Shown: in pieces, positions 1 to 4,715 of the stretch
Layout of the letters: every line of letters starts with the position of its first letter
Numbering within the stretch: the first letter of the stretch is position 1
Assembly: GCA_009908885.1 (NCBI GenBank)
Contig: JAAAOL010000300.1
Span: forward strand, 1-5,444
Reading direction: 5' to 3'
Length of the DNA stretch: 5,444 bases
Source of the DNA: Bacteroidota bacterium
Lineage (GTDB): Bacteria > Bacteroidota > Rhodothermia > Rhodothermales > JAAAOL01
The notes under the pieces: model-generated
Seen by the model: only the letters and a program-made list of their open reading frames with translations
Databases searched by the model: none
What the model was told of the DNA's origin: nothing
Program-made: the position numbers and the translations under genes

Positions 1-174
1 CGTGTGGACGCTCAGCAGATCCGCCCAGTCTACCGGACGCGGCGCCACGACCTCCTCGGGGCGGAGCAGTCCTTCGTCCAGCAGCAGCCGGTGCAGGGCT
101 GGAAACTTGCCCATCGGGAATGGGTGGCGGGGCGGCAGAGGCACGTAGTAGCCGTCGGAGTAGCTGACGCGCAT
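1..174 (-). CDS. Histone deacetylase-family (AcuC-like) protein, N-terminal fragment
   Basis: The leftward frame from the ATG at 174 stays open to the window edge, giving 58 residues; the rest of the gene lies outside. The start is fixed because an in-frame TGA lies one codon upstream (178-180). The protein opens with a short beta strand (MRVSYSDGYYVPLP) followed by H17-P-F-P-M-G-K and a helix ending in LLLDEGLLRPEE, then a segment ending DLLSVHT. This is the usual N-terminus of bacterial class IV-like histone deacetylase proteins (HRFPM-K motif, then 'W-D-L-x-x-VHT'). Family members are zinc amidohydrolases of about 300 residues that remove acetyl groups from lysines, polyamines or related compounds; the zinc-binding histidines and aspartates lie outside the window, so activity cannot be judged. 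No Shine-Dalgarno sequence is seen. The start lies only 30 bases beyond the terminator of the upstream DUF1508 gene, so transcription must come from read-through or from a promoter inside or just after that hairpin. Confidence 0.85.
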   Translation of the reverse strand, partial: MRVSYSDGYYVPLPPRHPFPMGKFPALHRLLLDEGLLRPEEVVAPRPVDWADLLSVHT

Positions 175-203
175 CGGTCAGGGCGTTAGGTAACCAGGGG
201 CAC

Positions 204-244
204 AAAAAAGGCAGGTCCCCCAGGGTGAGGAGGGGAACCTGCCT
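204..244 (-). terminator. Rho-independent terminator after the DUF1508 gene
   Basis: On the minus strand a 13-pair stem (244-232 with 221-209) closes a 10-base loop and is followed directly by six T residues (209-204; the first T also pairs in the stem). Twelve pairs are Watson-Crick and one is G-T on the minus strand; the same position is a C-A mismatch on the plus strand, and the plus strand has no T-run. The terminator therefore works leftward. It sits 30 bases after the DUF1508 stop codon. Confidence 0.92.
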
Positions 245-273
245 GAATACTGAGGACTGTCGTCGAGCGAGGA

Positions 274-459
274 CTAATCGTTCTCGACTTCGACGACGTC
301 GGCGTCGGAGACGTTCTTCTGCAGCGACTCGATGGTCTTCATGGCCGAGCTCTTCGAGGCATAGCTCTGGCTCGAAAACATGATCTGACCATTGGGCGCC
401 TTGAAGTTGAACCGGAACTTGTCCGACTTGTCCTTGAAGACTTCGAAACGATACGCCAT
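274..459 (-). CDS. DUF1508 (YegP-type) small protein
   Basis: This 61-residue protein matches the DUF1508 pattern. It has a beta-hairpin half (F5-E-V-F-K-D-K, then F15-R-F-N-F-K-A-P-N-G-Q-I), a middle segment (S29-S-Q-S-Y-A-S-K), and a helix containing A39-M-K-T-I-E-S-L-Q-K-N that ends in an acidic tail (EVEND). E. coli YegP carries two such units; this one has a single unit, which is a common length in Bacteroidota. The family is cytosolic with no established biochemical role, and it is often described as stress- or growth-phase-related. It lies 96 bases downstream of the thioredoxin-like gene and is closed by a strong terminator, so it may be the last gene of that operon or have its own promoter; I see only weak promoter-like sequence upstream (TTCGCT, 17 bases, TACTTC). 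No Shine-Dalgarno is present. Lysine and serine content is higher than in the neighbouring products. Confidence 0.88.
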   Translation of the reverse strand: MAYRFEVFKDKSDKFRFNFKAPNGQIMFSSQSYASKSSAMKTIESLQKNVSDADVVEVEND

Positions 460-555
460 GGTGCGGTAAGGATAAATGAGAAGTAGCGCACGATCCGCCA
501 GGAGCGAACCGCATCGAGGAGGGCGTCCCTAAGAACGAACATCAGGGCGTCAGGG

Positions 556-1113
556 TCAAGGTCCGTCGTCCGGCGCGCCCGTGGGAGTGGAACCAGCGTC
601 CACGAACTCGCGCAGCGTCTGATCGCGGTAGGCGCCGGAGCCCATGTAGGCCAGGACCCGCTCGAACGTCGGCGCGTCGACGAAGCCGGGCAGACGCGTG
701 ATGTAGTTGCCCTCGGCATCCAGAAAGACCGTCGTCGGCGTGCCCGTGGCGCCGAAGGCGTTGCCCAGCTCTTTCGGACTCAGTTCGTAGTCCTGGTACG
801 CAAGGGCCGTCTGCGTGTCGTCGATGTTGAGCCGGGTGGCGGCGAAGGCGCTGTCGAGGTGAGCACGGATCTGGGCGTCGGTATAGACTTCCTGCTGCAT
901 CTTGCGGCACCACCCGCACCAGGGCGTATAGACGTCGACCAGCACTACCTTGTCGTCGGCCCGGGCCTGGGTGAGCGCTTTTTCGAATGGCAGCCAGTCC
1001 GGACTGGCCGACAGCGTATCGGGCCGTGCATCCGACTGCGCGAGGCAGGCCGAGCAGGATAGCAGCGCCGCCAGGAGCAGCAAGGCAGGAGATCGCAGCA
1101 GCGGGGTACTCAT
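556..1113 (-). CDS. Exported thioredoxin-like protein with CGWC active site
   Basis: The product is 185 residues. Residues 1-25 form a signal peptide: a short basic start (R7), a leucine-rich core (L11 to L18), then S-C-S-A-C-L-A-Q. Cleavage could follow A25, or C20 could be lipid-modified (L-L-S-C), so whether it is soluble periplasmic or a lipoprotein is open. Residues about 40-158 are a thioredoxin fold of the Thioredoxin_7 type: KVVLVDVYTPWCGWC with the redox pair C66 and C69, the variable helix KMQQEVYTD, and the cis-proline motif T125-P126 before the TTVFLD strand and the DAEGNYITRLPG turn. The G-W dipeptide between the cysteines is typical of periplasmic thiol-disulfide proteins that reduce or isomerise disulfides; the actual partner is unknown. 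The start ATG overlaps the glycosyltransferase stop as ATGA (1113-1110), which implies translational coupling. The C-terminal 25 or so residues are low-complexity and probably disordered. Confidence 0.9.
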   Translation of the reverse strand: MSTPLLRSPALLLLAALLSCSACLAQSDARPDTLSASPDWLPFEKALTQARADDKVVLVDVYTPWCGWCRKMQQEVYTDAQIRAHLDSAFAATRLNIDDTQTALAYQDYELSPKELGNAFGATGTPTTVFLDAEGNYITRLPGFVDAPTFERVLAYMGSGAYRDQTLREFVDAGSTPTGAPDDGP

Positions 1114-2240
1114 GCGGAAGAGGACGACAGGAGATCGGAATAGGTCCGTTGGAGGCGTTGGGATGCGGCTTCCCAGCTAAAGGTTTCGAAGACGGACGGC
1201 GCGTTCGCGGCCCACCGGCGACGTGCGCTGGCGTCGCGTACCAGGCGGCGGAGCGCATCGACGAGCGCCCGGCGATCGCTCGGGTCGACCAGCAGGCCCA
1301 CCTCGTGCCCGTCGACGACGGACCGGATCTCGGGGAGGTCGCTGGCCAGCACCGGCAGCCCGGCCATCAGGTATTCGAACAGCTTGTTCGGCAGCGCGAA
1401 GCGGTGGTTGAGGCACGTGTCTTCGAGCAGCGTGATGCCCACGTCCGCCGAGGCCGTCACCGGAAGCAGGTCGTCCGGCGGCACGGGGTCGAGGAAACGG
1501 ACGCGGTCGCCCAGGCCCTCGCGCGTCACGTGCTGCTGGAGCTCGGGCTTACGAGGCCCGCCGCCCAGAAAGACGAGCACGGCCCCGTCCACGTCGCGCA
1601 TCGCATCGACGAGATGCTCGCACCCGCGGTCCTTCTGGACCGAGCCCTGGTGCAAGAGCAGGCAGGTGTCGTCCGCCACGCCCGTCTGGTCGCGCAGGTA
1701 CGTGGACGGCGTGACCCGTTGACGGGGCGGCACGTTGTGGAGCAGCATCGGCGGGGGGATGCCATAGGCGGACGCCATGCGCTCGGCGATGCTCGTGCTG
1801 ACGGTGAAGACGGCGTCAGCGCGACGGGCGAAGAAGCGCTCCAGCAGGTGCCAGAAGAGTCGCACGTGCGGGCGTCCTGCCGTGGAGGCGACGTGCGGGT
1901 AGCACTCGCGGGCATCGTAGACGAGGCGGGCGTCATGCCGCCGGGCGGCCAGGAACATGGCCGGGAGGGTGTAGAGGTCGCTGGCGTGATAGACGCGGGC
2001 CGGGATGGAACGCGCGGCCTGGGCCATGGCGCGGTGTGCCGACCAGAAGAAGGGCAGCCCTCCGCCGGGAGGGCGCTCCAGCAGGTGCAGGCGGACGCCC
2101 GGCATCCAGTCCACGTTCGCAGGCTCACCGAGGGCCAGTACCTCGACCGAGCAGCCGAGGTCGGTGAGGGCGCGGAGTTGTTTGATGGCCCGCGAGTTGC
2201 GGCGCACGTCGCCCGTCAGGCTGAATACGACGTCGGGCAC
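1110..2240 (-). CDS. Family 4 glycosyltransferase (GT-B fold)
   Basis: The product is 376 residues, a normal length for a single-domain GT4 enzyme, with no signal peptide or membrane segment. The N-terminal Rossmann-like domain begins DVVFSLTGDVRRNSRA (3-18) and includes VYHASDLYTLPA (83-94) and LVYDARECYP (106-115), where acceptors usually bind. The C-terminal nucleotide-sugar domain shows LLLHQGSVQKDRG (194-206), LVFLGGGP (222-229) and the hallmark LPNKLFEYLMAGLPVLASD (283-301) with the donor-binding glutamate E289 and a second glutamate at 304. The donor and acceptor sugars cannot be read from sequence; a role in envelope polysaccharide or glycolipid assembly is inference. The start is GTG at 2240, 4 bases after the racemase stop; the next in-frame Met is residue 46, too late to keep the first beta strand. 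No Shine-Dalgarno is visible, so translation is probably coupled to the upstream gene. Confidence 0.92.
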   Translation of the reverse strand: MPDVVFSLTGDVRRNSRAIKQLRALTDLGCSVEVLALGEPANVDWMPGVRLHLLERPPGGGLPFFWSAHRAMAQAARSIPARVYHASDLYTLPAMFLAARRHDARLVYDARECYPHVASTAGRPHVRLFWHLLERFFARRADAVFTVSTSIAERMASAYGIPPPMLLHNVPPRQRVTPSTYLRDQTGVADDTCLLLHQGSVQKDRGCEHLVDAMRDVDGAVLVFLGGGPRKPELQQHVTREGLGDRVRFLDPVPPDDLLPVTASADVGITLLEDTCLNHRFALPNKLFEYLMAGLPVLASDLPEIRSVVDGHEVGLLVDPSDRRALVDALRRLVRDASARRRWAANAPSVFETFSWEAASQRLQRTYSDLLSSSSA

Positions 2241-2244
2241 GGGT

Positions 2245-3057
2245 CTACGCGGCTTGGTCGGAGGCGGGGGCGGACAGGCGATCCGGGTACGTCTCCCGGA
2301 TGAGGGCGCGGGCCAGCACCCGCGTCGGGTCGATCAGGCGAATACCGTCCAGGTGGGACTCGGGCACGGCCAGCGGCAGCTCGGTGCAGCCCAGGAAAAT
2401 GGCCTCGGCGCCGTTGTCTCGGAGGTGGTCGATCGCTTCCAGGAGCGACTGCCGGGCGCGCTCGGTGGGCGGGGTCGATTGCACCTTCAATCCCCACTGC
2501 GGGTCGAAGATGGTCGGGTTGATGACCTCCACCTGGACCCGCTCGTCCGGTACGACGGGCTCGAAGCCGGCCCGCGCGATGGCCTCGCGGTACAGCTTCA
2601 GGCGGTGGACGGCCAGCGTCGCCATCGTGCCGATGCGGCGCAGGTCGGCATGCGTGCGCTGGACGTGGCGTACGGCCTCGTCGATCATGTGCAGCAGGCG
2701 AATCTGGTGCCCGGAGGCCCGAAGCTGCTCCCGCACGGCATCGAAGATCGCGGGAGCATGGGCTGTGTTGCAGGGAATCCCGGCGACCGTCGCTCCGAGA
2801 TCGTCCAGCTGGCGGGCGACGGCGGTGAGGACCGGGACCGGGCTCGGCTGGCTCGGATCCATCAGAAAGGTGCTGCGGTCCGGGATGCGCTCGGGGTAGG
2901 AGAGGAGCGCAACCGGAAGGTGGTCCTGGTCTTTCGTCGCGGGCGTGAGGGTGAGGATCTTTTCGACGAGGTCGAGCCCGGCGTGCGGGCCCATCCCGCC
3001 GATGACGCCGATGATGGGGGCAGGGGACGGTGAAGTGGGGGACGGTGAAGTGGGCAT
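2245..3057 (-). CDS. Aspartate/glutamate racemase-family protein
   Basis: The product is 270 residues from the chosen ATG. Members of the Asp/Glu racemase family are cofactor-independent cytosolic enzymes that move a proton with two cysteines. Both are present: C96 in G-I-P-C-N-T-A-H and C224 in L-G-C-T-E-L-P-L. The first strand and glycine loop read I-I-G-V-I-G-G-M-G-P (15-24), as in aspartate racemases of the YgeA/RacD type; the substrate could be aspartate, glutamate or another amino acid. The frame stays open upstream to 3483, but that extension would cover the tRNA and two promoters and has no family similarity. The next ATG upstream (within 3213-3225) overlaps the proposed promoter, so 3057 is preferred. 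Residues 3-12 are a duplicated T-S-P-S-P tract that is not part of the fold; a shorter start after it has no obvious initiation codon. It is the first gene of an operon with the glycosyltransferase and the thioredoxin-like gene. Confidence 0.9.
   Translation of the reverse strand: MPTSPSPTSPSPAPIIGVIGGMGPHAGLDLVEKILTLTPATKDQDHLPVALLSYPERIPDRSTFLMDPSQPSPVPVLTAVARQLDDLGATVAGIPCNTAHAPAIFDAVREQLRASGHQIRLLHMIDEAVRHVQRTHADLRRIGTMATLAVHRLKLYREAIARAGFEPVVPDERVQVEVINPTIFDPQWGLKVQSTPPTERARQSLLEAIDHLRDNGAEAIFLGCTELPLAVPESHLDGIRLIDPTRVLARALIRETYPDRLSAPASDQAA
3023..3052. repeat. Two exact 15-base tandem copies inside the racemase start
   Basis: The plus-strand unit GGGGACGGTGAAGTG occurs at 3023-3037 and again at 3038-3052 without a mismatch. 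Read on the minus strand in frame it encodes T-S-P-S-P twice, immediately after the initiator Met-Pro of the racemase-family protein. The length keeps the frame, so copy number could change without breaking the gene. Confidence 0.9.
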
Positions 3058-3149
3058 ACGGTGTGGACGTGAGAGCGACGTGAGGGCGTCTGAGCAGGCG
3101 CGCGGCGGCCTGGCGAGCGACGGGTGTGGCCGCCGAGGCGTCAGTGCGA

Positions 3150-3199
3150 GCCGATGCGGACAGAAACGAATCTGAAGGGCAAAGGTTGGCCGATGCGGA
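3150..3199. repeat. Pair of 11-base direct repeats in the racemase leader
   Basis: The sequence GCCGATGCGGA occurs exactly at 3150-3160 and at 3189-3199, 39 bases apart from start to start. The right copy lies at the predicted transcription start of the racemase operon and the left copy about 40 bases into the leader. They could be protein-binding sites, or chance in GC-rich DNA. Confidence 0.35.
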
Positions 3200-3207
3200 T
3201 CGCGCAC

Positions 3208-3236
3208 ATTGTAAAGCATTCGCGAAACCCGGTCAG
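3208..3236 (-). promoter_or_regulatory. Putative promoter of the racemase operon
   Basis: On the minus strand CTGACC (3236-3231) is separated by 17 bases from TACAAT (3213-3208), close to the TTGACA/TATAAT pattern. Transcription would start near 3201, giving a leader of about 140 bases before the racemase ATG at 3057. It diverges from the tRNA promoter about 40 bases to the right. This is sequence resemblance only. Confidence 0.5.
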
Positions 3237-3274
3237 TTCGGGCGACCGCCCGGAATCCCGCCGCACGCCGCGCG

Positions 3275-3305
3275 TTGACTTCGCTCCCGCCCTTTGATAT
3301 TTTCG
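3275..3305 (+). promoter_or_regulatory. Putative promoter of the tRNA-Gln gene
   Basis: TTGACT (3275-3280) is followed by 17 bases and TATTTT (3298-3303), then CG. It fits the sigma70 pattern and also the Bacteroidota pattern (TTG upstream, TAnnTTTG downstream) with seven of eight positions in the latter. Transcription would start near 3310, about 30 bases before the mature tRNA, leaving a short 5' leader for RNase P. The AT-rich -10 stands out in GC-rich surroundings. Confidence 0.7.
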
Positions 3306-3338
3306 CAACCCGTCTGGCACAACCTGCCAGGCATCCTC

Positions 3339-3409
3339 TGCCCGGTCGTCTAATGGCAGGACAGCGGCCTTTGGAGCCGTTTGTGGGGGTTCGAATCCTC
3401 CCCGGGCAA
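3339..3409 (+). tRNA. tRNA-Gln, anticodon UUG
   Basis: The 71 bases fold into a full cloverleaf. The acceptor stem 3339-3345 pairs perfectly with 3402-3408 (seven pairs, beginning with U1-A72 as is common for glutamine tRNAs). The D stem is GTCT with GGAC (one G-U), the anticodon stem is GCGGC with GCCGT (one G-U), and the loop is CTTTGGA with anticodon TTG at 3372 and its neighbours (positions 34-36). The T arm is GGGGG, loop TTCGAAT, CCTCC. The discriminator base is A3409 and the next bases are CACC, so the 3' CCA must be added by the CCA-adding enzyme. It decodes CAA and, by wobble, CAG. It appears to be a single-gene transcription unit with its own promoter and terminator. Confidence 0.96.
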
Positions 3410-3417
3410 CACCCCAC

Positions 3418-3436
3418 GCGGACCTCGTCCGCTTTT
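3418..3436 (+). terminator. Probable terminator after tRNA-Gln
   Basis: GCGGAC (3418-3423) and GTCCGC (3427-3432) form a six-pair GC-rich stem with a three-base loop, followed by TTTT (3433-3436). It starts eight bases after the tRNA end. The stem and T-run are short, so termination may be partial and some transcripts could continue toward prs, for which I see no clear promoter. Confidence 0.6.
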
Positions 3437-3452
3437 GCGTCTGTCTGATACT

Positions 3453-3483
3453 GTGCAGGATGGCGAATCGCCTTCCGCTGCAC
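3453..3483. other. Imperfect inverted repeat upstream of prs
   Basis: GTGCAG (3453-3458) pairs with CTGCAC (3478-3483), and inside it GGCG (3462-3465) pairs with CGCC (3469-3472) around the loop AAT. An asymmetric internal loop separates the two stems. No T-run follows, so it is not a standard terminator. It may be an RNA hairpin in a prs leader, an operator, or chance. The rest of the 277-base gap between the tRNA and prs (3410-3686) shows no gene or convincing promoter. Confidence 0.4.
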
Positions 3484-3686
3484 GGGCGACAGAGAGACCT
3501 ATTGCACGGTTCTGAGCGCTCATCCCCCGGCGCAGCCAACCAGGGAGTGCCCATCCCCATTCCGAGTCCTTCGGGGCTCGACATTCTACGAGCGTACGAA
3601 CAGACCGATCTTCCCCGACCACCCCCATGCATCGCTCGCCTGCGCCCGTCGCTTTCGCTCAGTCCGACCCTACGTCCTCACGCGAG

Positions 3687-4613
3687 ATGCCCATTAGCCT
3701 CTTCGCCGGACGCTCCAACCCCTCCCTCGCTGCACACATCGCCCACGCGTACGGGCAGCAACTGGGGGATCGAACCATTAAAAACTTCGCCGACAGCGAG
3801 ATTTACGTCCGCTTCGAGGAATCCATCCGCGGGGCGGACGTTTTTTTGATTCAGAGCACGCACCCCGGCGCCGACAACTGGATGGAACTGCTCCTCCTGA
3901 TCGACGCCGCGCAGCGGGCCTCGGCGGCGCGCGTCACGGCGGTGATTCCGTACTTCGGGTATGCGCGGCAGGAGCGCAAGGACCAGCCGCGCGTCTCCAT
4001 CGCGGCCAAGCTGATGGCCAACATGCTCACCACGGCGGGCGTCAGCCGCATCCTCACGATGGACCTGCACGCGCCCCAAATTCAGGGTTTCTTCGACGTG
4101 CCCGTGGATCATCTCTATGGATCTGCGGTTCTTATCGACTACGTGCGAGAACTCGACCTCGACAACATGGTCGTGGTCGCGCCGGACGTGGGCTCGCTCA
4201 AGATGGCGCGTGCCTATGCCAAACGGCTCCACGCCGATCTCGCCGTGATCGACAAGCGCCGGCCCGCTCAGAACGAGACGGAGGTGATGAACATCATCGG
4301 CGAGGTGCAGGGCCGCGAGGTGCTGCTGATCGACGACATCATCGACACGGCGGGGACGATCACGAGTGCGGCCAACGCGCTGCACGATGGGGGCGCGACC
4401 AAGATCATCGCCGCCTGCACGCACCCGCTGCTGTCCGGGCCGGCCTACGAGCGCATCGAACATTCTGCCATCGACCGCCTGATCGTGACCGACACGGTGC
4501 CGCTCAAGCGTCCCTCCGCCGACATCGAGGTGGTCAGCGTCGCGGGCATCTTCGCCGATGCCATCCGTCGCATCTACACCGATGAGTCCGTCTCGACCCT
4601 GTTCGTCGACTGA
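3687..4613 (+). CDS. prs: Ribose-phosphate pyrophosphokinase (PRPP synthetase)
   Basis: This cytosolic enzyme transfers pyrophosphate from ATP to ribose 5-phosphate to make PRPP, the precursor of purines, pyrimidines, histidine, tryptophan and NAD. From the ATG at 3687 the product is 308 residues, the standard length for class I bacterial enzymes. Visible motifs are the N-terminal ISLFAGRSNPSLA, the ATP-binding YFGYARQERK (89-98), the metal and substrate motif D126-L-H-A-P-Q-I-Q-G-F-F-D, the catalytic flexible loop with K190-R-R-P, and the PRPP loop LLIDDIIDTAGTIT (213-226). All expected key residues are present. An in-frame ATG at 3627 would add 20 residues (MHRSPAPV...) with no family counterpart, so 3687 is preferred. 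Neither start has a Shine-Dalgarno sequence. The gene precedes rplY, a linkage seen in many bacteria, and the two are probably cotranscribed. Confidence 0.97.
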   Translation: MPISLFAGRSNPSLAAHIAHAYGQQLGDRTIKNFADSEIYVRFEESIRGADVFLIQSTHPGADNWMELLLLIDAAQRASAARVTAVIPYFGYARQERKDQPRVSIAAKLMANMLTTAGVSRILTMDLHAPQIQGFFDVPVDHLYGSAVLIDYVRELDLDNMVVVAPDVGSLKMARAYAKRLHADLAVIDKRRPAQNETEVMNIIGEVQGREVLLIDDIIDTAGTITSAANALHDGGATKIIAACTHPLLSGPAYERIEHSAIDRLIVTDTVPLKRPSADIEVVSVAGIFADAIRRIYTDESVSTLFVD

Positions 4614-4640
4614 CGCAGCCTTTTTTGACCGACATCGTTG

Positions 4641-4685
4641 TGCCGCAGGCCGCTGCAGGGATTGAAGCCCCGGGGCGGCTCGGCA
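4641..4685 (+). promoter_or_regulatory. Possible structured leader upstream of rplY
   Basis: In the prs-rplY gap the RNA can form TGCCG (4641-4645) with CGGCA (4681-4685), stacked across a small internal bulge on GCCGC (4649-4653) with GCGGC (4675-4679), plus a short apical GGG/CCC stem. It ends 30 bases before the rplY ATG and lacks a following T-run, so it is more like a leader element than a terminator. A role in L25 autoregulation is speculation. I see no promoter with a convincing -10 in this gap. Confidence 0.35.
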
Positions 4686-4715
4686 TTCACACTCTCCATC
4701 TGACAACGACTCCTC

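Noticed and set aside
460..555. Separate promoter or terminator between the thioredoxin-like gene and the DUF1508 gene
   Set aside because: TTCGCT-N17-TACTTC is a poor match, and the CCCT/AGGG and GTGCG/CGCAC repeats are short; none is convincing enough for a feature.
987..2303. A 438-codon open frame on the plus strand across the glycosyltransferase gene
   Set aside because: Its product is rich in Arg, Gly, Ala and His with no recognisable domain, and it lies antisense to a well-supported GT4 gene; long antisense frames are expected in GC-rich DNA.
2005..3033. A 342-codon plus-strand open frame over the racemase
   Set aside because: It is antisense to a protein with both catalytic cysteines in family motifs, and it has no domain of its own.
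3058..3483. Upstream extension of the racemase reading frame to 3483
   Set aside because: It would cross the tRNA-Gln gene and both putative promoters, and the added residues do not resemble the family.
3627..3686. A 20-residue N-terminal extension of prs from the ATG at 3627
   Set aside because: Family enzymes begin at about the second ATG (3687), and the extension is low-complexity; it cannot be excluded, since neither start has a ribosome-binding site.
4604..4626. Terminator after prs (CGTC/GACG hairpin then T6)
   Set aside because: The stem has only four pairs, overlaps the stop codon, and is five bases away from the T-run; it is too weak to call.
4625..4653. TTGACC as the -35 of an rplY promoter
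   Set aside because: At the proper 17-base spacing the next hexamer is GGCCGC, which is nothing like a -10 element.
3678..4706. A 342-codon minus-strand open frame opposite prs
   Set aside because: It mirrors the prs reading frame and has low-complexity Asp/His/Arg/Gly composition; prs has every family motif.
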